Shown here: piece by piece, positions 42,061 to 50,351 of the stretch
Layout of the letters: each line of letters starts with the position of its first letter
How positions within the stretch are numbered: the stretch's first letter is position 1
NCBI GenBank assembly: GCA_964440115.1
Contig: CAYTPV010000006.1
Location: 186,001 to 250,000 of the forward strand
Length of the DNA stretch: 64,000 bases
Direction of reading: 5' to 3'
DNA from: JAEWWD01 sp964440115
Lineage (GTDB): Bacteria; Bacillota; Clostridia; Christensenellales; CAG-138
Position numbers and translations under genes: made by a program
Notes under the pieces: generated by a model
What the model was told of the DNA's origin: nothing
Database searches by the model: none
What the model saw: the letters and a program-made list of their open reading frames with translations, nothing else

Positions 42061-42738
42061 TTATGTGCAGCACGATGAATCCGTATATGGGATTGTAAAT
42101 ACGACAATCCCTGTCGAATAGGGCGCAATTTCGTACTGCTGAAAGTAAATAGCAAAGCCGGAACAAGTCAGATAATAATTCTCTTCATTGAAGTATTTCG
42201 CAATAAGGGTCGGATAATCTTCAAAATAGATTCCGGGATTTTGCGCGATATCTTTATTTGCTTGTTCTGTTATATAGTCGATCAACAACGCGCTATTATC
42301 TTGCTCAGCAGGGAAGAAGCATGAGAGCGGCAGGCTGCATCCGCCCAAAAGGCTCCAGGTATTTGATGACCTGATTGTGCCGCCATGAGCGCCGCCAGTA
42401 AACGTATATTGATCCCGGTACAAGCTTAAATGGCAATCCTGATTGTAGGTAATCTCATAGTTCAAAACAGCTTCATAAAGGCGAAATGGTAACTTGTTTT
42501 CCTGGGATTCCTTATATGCGGCAACAGCCTGCTGGAATAAATCACTGGATACATAATGCAAAAAGCTGCAGACTTGCGCTTGAATTTGGAAGTTTATGCT
42601 GTCTTGCGCGTAAGGGCAATAGCACAAGGTGACTTTGGGGTAGAGGATAGAAAGCGTGAGCATGGGAGTGTTGTTGTAGGTAAAGGTCCGTTTGATTTTA
42701 CACATGGCAATGTTTGCGCAATAGTTTAGCGGATCCAT
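42061..42738 (-). CDS. DUF4163/DUF3298 (RsiV-like) protein
   Basis: 225 residues from the ATG at 42736-42738, behind GGGAGGT. The DUF4163 part covers ~30-130; the family block YTFTGGAHGG is near residue 120, followed by a DUF3298 part to the end. In RsiV these domains bind lysozyme, but here there is no signal peptide or membrane anchor at the start chosen, so the protein is probably cytoplasmic and the role is unknown. No sigma factor gene lies beside it. Confidence 0.75.
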   Translation of the reverse strand: MDPLNYCANIAMCKIKRTFTYNNTPMLTLSILYPKVTLCYCPYAQDSINFQIQAQVCSFLHYVSSDLFQQAVAAYKESQENKLPFRLYEAVLNYEITYNQDCHLSLYRDQYTFTGGAHGGTIRSSNTWSLLGGCSLPLSCFFPAEQDNSALLIDYITEQANKDIAQNPGIYFEDYPTLIAKYFNEENYYLTCSGFAIYFQQYEIAPYSTGIVVFTIPYTDSSCCT

Positions 42739-42995
42739 AGAACATACCTCCCTATTTGGCTTTAGACATTGTATTCGGGCAAGGTGAAGGTTGATACGCA
42801 AAGAAAGATTGCAGGCGGGGAACTATCAGACAAATACTTGTCCGCTATTGAATTTGTGATACTATAATGATGTAAATTGCCACCTCTTTTTAATCCCCCT
42901 TTAATGCGGGATAAAGGGCATCTTTATCATGCCGCCGTATGATAGGGATACCAAAACAAACAAACAGACTGTACGAGAAGGGGAGAGAATATTAC

Positions 42996-43562
42996 ATGGC
43001 AACAATGGAACATGTCGAAAAGCTTCGCGAAAAAGCAAATGTAAGTTACGCCGAAGCAAAAGCGGCTCTGGACGCCTGCGGTGACGATCTCTTAGAGGCT
43101 CTGCTTTATCTGGAGCGGCAAGGGAAGGTAAATCCGCCCGAACACGGCGGCTTCTATTCGTCCAAGGATGAGCAGAAAGACAAGCAGAGCGATACGGCGC
43201 AAACCGTTCATTCAAGCGAACCGAAGGGAGAGTCGTTCTCTGAGCTGATGGGCCGCTTCTTTCGCTGGATACGCGGCCTTATTGTGAAGAGCTGCGAAAA
43301 TCGGTTTGATGTGCAGCGCGGTGACAGCCAGATCATCACCATGCCTGTTCTTGTGCTTATTCTGCTGCTGGTCTTCTGTTTCTGGCTTGTCATTCCTTTG
43401 CTGATCATCGGCCTATTTCTCGGGTGCCATTACCGTTTCCATGGCAAGGAAGTAGAAAAAACGGCTGTAAATAAGGTAATGCAATCGGCCGAAAATGCAG
43501 CGGAAACCATTAAGACGGACATCAGGGAAGCGGCGGATAAAAATAAAGAGCGCGCTGAATAA
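42996..43562 (+). CDS. DUF4342 membrane protein with UBA-like N-terminus
   Basis: 188 residues from the ATG at 42996. Residues ~5-45 (EHVEKLREKANVSYAEAKAAL, then ALLYLERQGKV) form a three-helix UBA/TS-N-like fold as in EF-Ts. A DUF4342 region follows (FFRWIRGLIVKSCENRFDV), and then a membrane segment of ~30 hydrophobic residues (LVLILLLVFCFWLVIPLLIIG). The C-terminus is a charged helix. Precedes a response regulator by 30 bases, so it may be a membrane-linked partner of that two-component system. Confidence 0.78.
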   Translation: MATMEHVEKLREKANVSYAEAKAALDACGDDLLEALLYLERQGKVNPPEHGGFYSSKDEQKDKQSDTAQTVHSSEPKGESFSELMGRFFRWIRGLIVKSCENRFDVQRGDSQIITMPVLVLILLLVFCFWLVIPLLIIGLFLGCHYRFHGKEVEKTAVNKVMQSAENAAETIKTDIREAADKNKERAE

Positions 43563-43592
43563 AGGAAGAAAATTCAGGGAGGACAATAGCCG

Positions 43593-44264
43593 GTGAAAGA
43601 ACGCATCCTGATTGTAGAAGACGAGGAGAAACTTGCGCGTTTTGTGGAGCTGGAGCTCTCCTACGAGGGCTATGATATCAAAAAAGCTGCGGATGGCCGC
43701 ACCGGCTTAGAACTTGCCGAGTCGGGTAACTTCGACTTGATACTGTTGGATGTGATGCTGCCGGGACTGAACGGACTCGAGGTGCTTCGCCGCTTGCGGC
43801 GAAGCTCTTCTGTTCCCGTCATACTGCTTACGGCGCGGGATGCGGTCATGGATAAGGTGACGGGACTCGACAGCGGCGCAGACGATTATGTCACGAAACC
43901 CTTTGCCATTGAGGAATTGTTGGCCCGTATCCGTGTGACGCTGCGCAAAAATCGTCCGGAGCAGGAGGCAAGCAGGATTGGGCGGCTATCCCTTGACGCG
44001 GCTAGGCATATCGCCCGTATGGACGATGTGGAACTGAATTTGACTAAGCGCGAGTTTGATCTGTTGCAGCTGTTAATGGAAAACAAGGGTTTCGTACTCA
44101 CCCGAGATGTGCTGCTGCAGCGGGTGTGGGGATATGACTATCAGGGGGAGACTAACACCGTGGACGTGTATATCCGATTCCTGCGGCAAAAGATTGACGA
44201 AACCTTCGATGTAAGATATATCCATACGGTTCGTGGCGTAGGGTATGTACTGCGGGAACAGTAG
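43593..44264 (+). CDS. OmpR-family response regulator
   Basis: 223 residues with a GTG start behind GGGAGGA. Receiver domain: acidic pocket VEDEEKL, phospho-acceptor Asp53 in LLDVMLPG, Lys102 in VTKPF. Winged-helix DNA-binding domain at ~125-220 (LTKREFDLLQLL, RVWGYD, TVDVYIRFLRQKID). Paired with the histidine kinase 20 bases downstream. Confidence 0.94.
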   Translation: MKERILIVEDEEKLARFVELELSYEGYDIKKAADGRTGLELAESGNFDLILLDVMLPGLNGLEVLRRLRRSSSVPVILLTARDAVMDKVTGLDSGADDYVTKPFAIEELLARIRVTLRKNRPEQEASRIGRLSLDAARHIARMDDVELNLTKREFDLLQLLMENKGFVLTRDVLLQRVWGYDYQGETNTVDVYIRFLRQKIDETFDVRYIHTVRGVGYVLREQ

Positions 44265-44284
44265 GCTGATGTAGAGGGGGAGGC

Positions 44285-45760
44285 ATGAAAATCAATTCGC
44301 CCCGAGTAAAACAAAAAAAAGGTGGCGCCTCTCTTACCTGGCGGCTCACCGGCAATCAATTTCTTCGTTCACTTGCACACACCTTCTGGCTGGATGTACT
44401 TCTGGTGCTCCTTTTTGCGCTCAGTCTGGCAATCTGGACCGAGTGGCAGGCCATAGAAATAAGTCCAAGGCTCCAAAAACAGTCAGGTACAGAGCTGCTC
44501 CTTAAAGACTGGGAGTATCAATACGGTCAGGGAGAGCCTAAGGGCTTCAGCCTGCCCGGATTGATTGAGACGGAATTGATGAAACATAACCCGTCAATTC
44601 CACCGGATACTACAAGAGAACTCAGCTTTCCCACCGGTTCAACGCTTCTGAGCAGATTGAATTCGGCCACTTATACGGTCACAATTCCAACACCTCAATC
44701 CAATCAACTGCTGATACTCACGTATCATTGGTATCGGCCGGTTCGTATATTCCTTGGATGCTTTACTGCACTTTTGATCGTGCAATTCATAAGTCTCATA
44801 AACGGCATTTCTGCGGTGAGCCGCTCAGTAAGCCGCACGCTGCAGCCCATCTACGAGCTGACCCTCACAGCCGCCCGTACCATTGACAACGAGCAGAACC
44901 GTCAGAGAGTAGATAGCCCCTCTCTTGATGGTACAATCCGGACTCTAAATACCATCACTGAAAACCGGCTGCATACACGTATTGTCATTGCAGATGAGCA
45001 TCAGGAACTGAAGGGGCTTGCCAACGCCATCAACGAGATGCTGGATCGGCTGGATGCTGCCTATCAATCCCAGCTGCGTTTCGTATCCGATGCGTCACAT
45101 GAGCTGCGTACACCCATCGCGGTGATACAGGGCTATGCCAACATGCTGGATCGCTGGGGAAAGCAGGATGAACAGACTTTGCAGGAATCCATCGATGCTA
45201 TCAAAAGCGAAGCAGCCAGCATGCAGGATCTGGTGGAACAATTGCTTTTCCTGGCCCGCAGCGACAACGATTCAATCAGGCTCAATACAGGGCTTGTAGA
45301 CGTTTCCTCCCTTGCGGAGGAGGTGCTGTCAGAAACCAAGATGATAGACGAAGCACATACCTATGACTCTACTATAAGCCCGGCGCTTACTGTCTACGGC
45401 GACGCACATCTTATCAAGCAGGCGCTCCGAATATTCGTTGATAATGCCATTAAGTATACCCCTGCAGGCGAACGCATCCACATTGGTGTGAAGCGTGATG
45501 GCAGCAATGTCGCCTTGTCGGTATCGGACAACGGCGTCGGCATACCGGAACAGGATCTGCCCCATGTATTTGACCGTTTCTTCCGGTCAGAACAATCCCG
45601 TGCCCGTAAAACGGGGGGGACAGGATTGGGGCTGTCCATCGCCAAATGGATCGTTGATCGCCATGGGGGCCATGTGGAACTGCTCAGCCGCAAGGAGATT
45701 GGCACGCGTATCGTATTCCTGCTGCCATATTGCGGCGAAGCGACAGGAGCATCGCTATAA
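44285..45760 (+). CDS. Membrane sensor histidine kinase
   Basis: 491 residues. Two membrane segments (around 36-54 and 150-172) flank a ~95-residue extracellular sensor; a HAMP-like linker leads to the dimerisation H-box SDASHELRTPIAVIQGY. The ATPase domain contains the N box (FVDNAIKYTP), G1 (DNGVGIP), F (FDRFFR) and G2 (GGTGLGLSI). It should phosphorylate the response regulator encoded just upstream. The stimulus is unknown. Confidence 0.93.
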   Translation: MKINSPRVKQKKGGASLTWRLTGNQFLRSLAHTFWLDVLLVLLFALSLAIWTEWQAIEISPRLQKQSGTELLLKDWEYQYGQGEPKGFSLPGLIETELMKHNPSIPPDTTRELSFPTGSTLLSRLNSATYTVTIPTPQSNQLLILTYHWYRPVRIFLGCFTALLIVQFISLINGISAVSRSVSRTLQPIYELTLTAARTIDNEQNRQRVDSPSLDGTIRTLNTITENRLHTRIVIADEHQELKGLANAINEMLDRLDAAYQSQLRFVSDASHELRTPIAVIQGYANMLDRWGKQDEQTLQESIDAIKSEAASMQDLVEQLLFLARSDNDSIRLNTGLVDVSSLAEEVLSETKMIDEAHTYDSTISPALTVYGDAHLIKQALRIFVDNAIKYTPAGERIHIGVKRDGSNVALSVSDNGVGIPEQDLPHVFDRFFRSEQSRARKTGGTGLGLSIAKWIVDRHGGHVELLSRKEIGTRIVFLLPYCGEATGASL

Positions 45761-45849
45761 AAGGGCGAAAAAGATATACAAACCCAATGGGGTATGGTGG
45801 ATTCAATTTGTGAAATAATTCCGCCATGAGCGGCATTTTAACTATAGAA

Positions 45850-45885
45850 AACCCATAGACAAAGTCCGTCGGACTTTGTCTATGG
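45850..45885. terminator. Perfect 15-base inverted repeat (terminator)
   Basis: CCATAGACAAAGTCC (45853-45867) and its exact complement (45871-45885) around a three-base loop. It lies nine bases past the small minus-strand gene, with a T4 run on that strand, and about 90 bases past the histidine kinase gene. It probably terminates both. Confidence 0.75.
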
Positions 45886-45893
45886 TTAGTAAA

Positions 45894-46133
45894 TTACCAT
45901 TTGGAACAGAGTAATATAACCGGCAGAGCAACGATGTTGAGCAGGAAGAAGATTCCTAAAAATGCAATCAGCCCGCCGCTAAATAAGAAGCATAACAGAA
46001 ATATCACGCCCTGTACCACCCAAAAGGCCACCCGAAAAGCCGACTTTACGGCAAAGAACACAAGTTTAAATACCAGCCAAACCGGCCCAATCACCAGAAG
46101 CAATGCAAACATAAGCCCCAAAAATCCAATCAC
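45894..46133 (-). CDS. Small hydrophobic membrane protein
   Basis: 79 residues, almost all hydrophobic, with two or three membrane helices and few charges (MIGFLGLMFALLLVIGP start). GTG start with AAGGCGG 9 bases upstream. The strong hairpin right behind it supports a real transcription unit. Family not recognised; it may belong to the small Firmicute membrane proteins of unknown function. Confidence 0.6.
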   Translation of the reverse strand: MIGFLGLMFALLLVIGPVWLVFKLVFFAVKSAFRVAFWVVQGVIFLLCFLFSGGLIAFLGIFFLLNIVALPVILLCSKW

Positions 46134-46404
46134 GACGATCTACCGCCTTCTCCAAAATTCTTCTGTGAGCATAACAGAAGAATGCTTTGGAGAAATGCAA
46201 AATAGATGAAAATTAGATTAAAATTACTAAGACATGTAAGCTTCAGTATTGTTGTGCACATCAACTCTTAAGGTAGTTGAATGAGAGGAGATACCGTCAT
46301 TTCCTTCGTATCGTGCAACCTGAAACCGTGGCGGCACGTCATATGTATATACAGTAATATCTTCCAGTTCACTCCAAACTGTGAGGGGAATGGGATGCAA
46401 TCGT

Positions 46405-47507
46405 ATGAATGCCATACCGCTATCGACCAACGGGGACGGAACTGACAAAAATCACACGCAGCGTCTTCCAAGTGCATATGCGAGCCATCGCATCACTTGG
46501 GCATATGCGCTAGCACATTTCTTTGTCGACTTTTGCTCAGCGACGCTGATATTCGGCGCACTGCCCAATGAAGGTGACTGGCGGCTGTCGCTGCTGCTGT
46601 ACAATTTCTGCGCATTCGCACTGCAGATGCCTATAGGCCTGCTTACCGACCGATATGGGAAAAGCTTGATGTGCGTGAAATTCGCTTGCATGTTTCTAGC
46701 AGCAGCTTGTTTGTTGGGAATTATGTCGGGCGGCTGGCTGTCACCGTTTATCGCAGTCCTCGCCGGATTAGGCAACGGTCTGTTTCATATCGGCGCGGGC
46801 ATAGCGGTACTTCAAAGAAGCGGGAAATCCGCCGGGCCCTTGTGGATATTTGTTGCTCCCGGCGCATTAGGCGTTTTTCTCGGTACAATGCGGGCAGGCA
46901 GGGAGGCTATCCGCTGACCGTGGTTTGTCTGCTGCTGGCTGCACTTGCCGTGGTGCTTTTTCTCGCCAAGCTAGTGCAAAACGGAAGCCAAAGTGCGGAT
47001 CACATTCCTTTTTCACTTGCTTCGCCGGAGCATATGCCAGCGCTCTTCTGCATGGCCTGTCTTTTTCTCGTGGTATGCCTGCGTTCCTATATGGGAATGG
47101 CTCTTCCGTTTTCATGGAAGGGAGAGGGCGTTTACCCTGCGGCTTTGGTTCTGGCGTCAATGTTCGGTAAGGCTACAGGCGGCCTACTGGCGGATCGATT
47201 GGGCGCAGTACGGGCATCTGTTTCCGCGCTGTCGATTGCTGCGGCATTGCTGCTTTTCCCGACATATCCTCTTGCGGGGGCCGTTGCAGTGTTCTTGATC
47301 AACGTTACGATGCCCGTTACACTTTGGGGGCTGGCGAGGGTGTTTTCCGGCGCAAAGGGCTTTTCCTTTGGGTTGCTGACATTTGCCCTGTTCTTGGGCT
47401 TTGTGCCGTTGCTGCTGGGTATTCAAGCTCCAACATATGCTGTATTCCCGGCAGCGGTTGCGGTATCTGCCGTGATACTTTATGCAGGCTTGAGGAGGAC
47501 GCAGTGA
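46405..47507 (+). pseudogene. MFS transporter interrupted by a one-base frameshift
   Basis: Two overlapping frames together encode a ~367-residue, ~11-helix transporter. The first part runs from RITWAYALAHFFVDF through PIGLLTDRYGKSL and stops at 46915-46917. The second frame, continuing with GGYPLTVVCLLLAALAVVL, runs to 47507. Adding one G in the AGGGA run at about 46900-46905 would join them as ...AGRGGYPL.... The downstream part is well preserved. It is therefore either a recent mutation or a sequencing error. The start is uncertain: no good ribosome binding site precedes any candidate, and the ATG at 46405 is the best guess. Its last four bases overlap the next gene (GTGA). Confidence 0.75.
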
Positions 47508-47851
47508 CAACACACGGAATTCTATTGTCTCTGGCCGTATCCCTTGGGCTGACGATTGTGCTGGAGCTTGCATTCGCAGCTATTATTGGCATACGCTTGA
47601 AAAAAGACCTGTTGCTTGTTTGCGCCGTAAACGTAGCGACCAATCCTCCGGCCGTTTTAATCCATTGGTTTTGCATGGCTTACACGTTCTGCCAGCCGGC
47701 GTTTTCAACAATTCTAATTGAGACTGCTGTGATCTTGACAGAGGCGTACTATTATAGGCGTTATACCGGTATGCGGCGCCCGTTCCTGTTTTCCTTAGGA
47801 GCAAACCTGTTTTCCTTTGGTATCGGGGCGACACTCAATATTCTGTTTTGA
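47504..47851 (+). CDS. Small four-helix membrane protein
   Basis: 115 residues from a GTG that overlaps the transporter stop and follows GGAGGAC. Four hydrophobic segments separated by short polar turns (RLKKD and YYYRRYTGMRRP are the only strongly basic loops). Not recognised. Coupling with the MFS gene and with the secreted protein downstream implies they work together in one membrane process. Confidence 0.7.
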   Translation: MTTHGILLSLAVSLGLTIVLELAFAAIIGIRLKKDLLLVCAVNVATNPPAVLIHWFCMAYTFCQPAFSTILIETAVILTEAYYYRRYTGMRRPFLFSLGANLFSFGIGATLNILF

Positions 47852-47860
47852 GGTGAAAGT

Positions 47861-48700
47861 ATGAAGAAACGAATTTGGGCCGGGATGTGTGTGTTTCTAT
47901 CTGTGCTGTTAGTTGCATCAAGCGCTGCTGCGGATGTGCTTTGGGAGCCGAACGACAGCTTTTATAACGTATCTCGTGACCAGTGCGAGATACTCGGACG
48001 GCATTTTAAAGCAAACGGCGGAACCGGAAGGACAAGCGTCTACAATCAGCCGGGGTCAGGCGTTAAGGCGGATGAAATCCCAAACGGAAGTGAACTGTTT
48101 GTTTCGTTCACCTATAAAGATAAACAGGGCAGTGAGTGGGGAGTCGTACAGTATCTGCATGACCGGGCTGCCGATACGGTTGCGGAAACATATAATTCTG
48201 ACGGCGCGATAACCGGCTGGATACGTATGGATGATCTGGCGCTCGTTTATGATCACATTTCATTTGACGATGAGCATGGGAATGAGTTTGTTCCCTACAA
48301 CGGCGATTATGACGCGCTGCGAAATGCGAAAGGCGTGATATTCTGGACTTATCCCGGCTCAGGAGAGACTGTAAGCACACAGAACAAGATAACGGAAGAC
48401 TTCCGTATTGAGCACGCCTATACGGATGCTGCCGGGTATCAATGGGGATATGTGGAATACTATTTCGGGTACCGCTCTTTCTGGGTTTGCATCAGTGATC
48501 CGTCTGATCCAAATCTACCCGCCAACACGCCTAGACCGCAGGCTGCAATCATGCCACAAACCACAGCTTCGCCAGCGGTACTTAATGCGGTGTCGACGCA
48601 GACCACTCTGATTGTAATTCTTGTACCTGCGGTAACCGTGGTAACAATGATTTTGATTAACATGTTCTGGAAGAAAAAGGACGGTAACAAAAAAGCATGA
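47861..48700 (+). CDS. Secreted, membrane-anchored SH3-like protein
   Basis: 279 residues. A signal peptide (MKKRIWAGMCVFLSVLLVASSAAA) is followed by two repeats rich in Tyr/Trp/Gly (GSEWGVVQYLHD and GYQWGYVEYYFG are equivalent positions), likely bacterial SH3-type modules, then a Pro/Ala/Thr stalk and a C-terminal membrane anchor (TLIVILVPAVTVVTMILI). It should face the cell exterior. The GAGGTG site is nine bases behind the preceding stop, making it the third gene of the MFS operon. Function unknown. Confidence 0.75.
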   Translation: MKKRIWAGMCVFLSVLLVASSAAADVLWEPNDSFYNVSRDQCEILGRHFKANGGTGRTSVYNQPGSGVKADEIPNGSELFVSFTYKDKQGSEWGVVQYLHDRAADTVAETYNSDGAITGWIRMDDLALVYDHISFDDEHGNEFVPYNGDYDALRNAKGVIFWTYPGSGETVSTQNKITEDFRIEHAYTDAAGYQWGYVEYYFGYRSFWVCISDPSDPNLPANTPRPQAAIMPQTTASPAVLNAVSTQTTLIVILVPAVTVVTMILINMFWKKKDGNKKA

Positions 48701-48835
48701 GTACAAGCAAACAGGAAGACTGAAAGGCCAGCGATACCGCTACCTGAAGGGTACGATTTTTACATATCAGCTTAAACGGAACAGCTATGACATGTTGAGC
48801 CAATATTCTTGCAGCTTAGATATAAATAATTAGAC

Positions 48836-48860
48836 GAGGGAGCCAAACGGCCCCCTCTTT
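48836..48860 (+). terminator. Terminator between convergent genes
   Basis: GAGGGAGCC and GGCCCCCTC arms with an AAAC loop followed by a short T run, about 135 bases after the secreted-protein gene. Confidence 0.65.
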
Positions 48861-48904
48861 ACCAAGGAGAAATTGTTATAGTCCGGATTTGTTTTAGCCG
48901 GAAT

Positions 48905-49075
48905 TTATCTGGAAGCTGCTGCCCTTTCAGCCATTTCAATGGCTTTTTGGACCATCCTTCCGCAATCGCGCGAAGATACAGAACCCCATCCATCGCTTGC
49001 GACCTGATCGCCAACGCCCAATTCCTGAGCAATGACTTGTTTAAGACCTTCCGACATCATGCCTCTCCTGGCCAT
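48905..49075 (-). CDS. Small acid-soluble spore protein (alpha/beta type)
   Basis: 56 residues read from an ATG at 49073-49075 with AAGGAGG upstream: MARRGMMSEGLKQVIAQELG, then VGDQVASDGWGSVSSRDCGR, and ending in MVQKAIEMAERAAASR. The pattern xLKxxIAxELGV...GxVSSRxxGxxVxKxIxxAE matches the alpha/beta SASP family, whose members coat and protect DNA in the dormant spore. It is shorter than major SASPs and has Asp-Cys-Gly in place of the usual Glu/Ala/Gly next to the GerCheck-type protease site region, so it is probably a minor, divergent member. Confidence 0.8.
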   Translation of the reverse strand: MARRGMMSEGLKQVIAQELGVGDQVASDGWGSVSSRDCGRMVQKAIEMAERAAASR

Positions 49076-49246
49076 AGTTGTACCTCCTTCAGTAAATTTG
49101 CGGAAAAAACTCCCGCATGTCTATTTTCTGCTAATAGACGGTTATTTACTGATGGTAATGCATAGTACAAATTAGTAAACTATCCAGCTCAATGCTTCGC
49201 ATGATACAAAAAGATTGTTAGAAAAAATTCAAAGAAAGCCTTGCCC

Positions 49247-50109
49247 TCATTTGCTTAGTTTTTTTGCGTTACGATAATGATTTAAGTAACCAGCGCCATA
49301 CTCGTCGATCCCCATAAGGAAGCTAACACTATTGTGCATCCATTCGAAATGAGGCATCTCCGGGTCAACCATGGCAACCCCGAGGTTATAACCTGCGGCT
49401 AAAATACAAAACACTGTCTCCAAAACACCGGAGTTAGGCATCATGTGCCCTACATTACTGATGCCAAGCAATGTGGATACGCCATATTCTTCTTCCACAG
49501 CACGCATGGTTTCCAGTGAAAGACGGGCACTGCCAAAGCATATGCCGGCAGGCAGACAGACGGCATCATTGCAATATCTTCACGGGGAATGCCCAGACTC
49601 TCGGCTGCGTCTATGATTTTCTTCGCTACCCGAAGACGTTCGTGGAGAGTATCGGGAATGCCTTTATCATCAACAAGAGCCGTTCCAACTGCACCACCGT
49701 ATTTTGCCACGATGGGCAGCAGGGTCTTTAGATTTTCGTCTTCTCCATTGATAAAGTTGCAAAATGCCTTGCCGGGGCTATAAAGCTTCAGGCATTCCTC
49801 GGCAACCTTTGGGTCCCGCGTATCAATGGAGATAAAAGTATTAGGAACTTGCATGACTTGATCCACTAAAACCGGCAATAGTTTTTCCTCGTCAAGCTCA
49901 TGGCGCATCAGTTGGGCATTGAACACAGGAGCGCCTTTTTCCAGTCCCAGGTATAACGACGCCAGCAGCGTGCCCATTTTTCCCGCCTGCAGTTCCGCAA
50001 TCACTTCAGGCCGTTCACACAGGTAGCCGCTACGGTCATTCACATACAAAACTGGGGCATCTCCAAAGGCAAGCAGGTCACCCTGGGGATTGGCGATAGT
50101 TCCTTTCAT
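49247..50109 (-). pseudogene. Pterin-binding (MtrH/AcsE-like) methyltransferase, frameshifted
   Basis: Two frames together make a ~287-residue protein of the methyltetrahydrofolate:corrinoid methyltransferase type. The upstream part has FISIDTRDPKVAEECLKLY and PREDIAMMPSVCLP; the downstream part has CFGSARLSLETMRAVEEEYG and STLLGISNVGHMMPN. The frame breaks at about 49545-49548; one extra G in the CCGG run would give LPGICFG. Both halves look well conserved. Start taken as ATG at 50107-50109, behind GAAAGG. Family members move methyl groups from folate or pterins to corrinoid proteins in one-carbon metabolism; no corrinoid protein gene is nearby. Confidence 0.72.
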
Positions 50110-50283
50110 TCTGAACCTTTCGGAATAATCTTTCAAAAAGACCATCCACAATTAATATTTTGCAGGAGCGAAACTGGCTGAAATGATTGAAGTTTTAGTC
50201 TTCGATTATGTTGCTTTGTTTCATACATTATATCATATATAAAGAGCTTTACGCATTATGGTGACATTCATTCAAATCGTAAG

Positions 50284-50315
50284 TAAAGCCCTGCTTTGAA
50301 GTAGCAAAGCAGGGC
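50284..50315 (-). terminator. Terminator of the SpoIID/lipoprotein pair
   Basis: Eleven-base arms GCCCTGCTTTG and CAAAGCAGGGC with a six-base loop; a short TTTACTT tract follows on the minus strand. Confidence 0.75.
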
Positions 50316-50351
50316 CTAACTTAATCAAACAGACATTGCGAAATACTATTC

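Noticed and set aside
46227..46448. 73-codon minus-strand frame ending near 46227 with a plausible protein-like C-terminus (TLRVDVHNNTEAYMS)
   Set aside because: Composition is reasonable and it could be the remnant of a lost gene, but there is no ribosome binding site, no family match, and it overlaps the start of the transporter gene.
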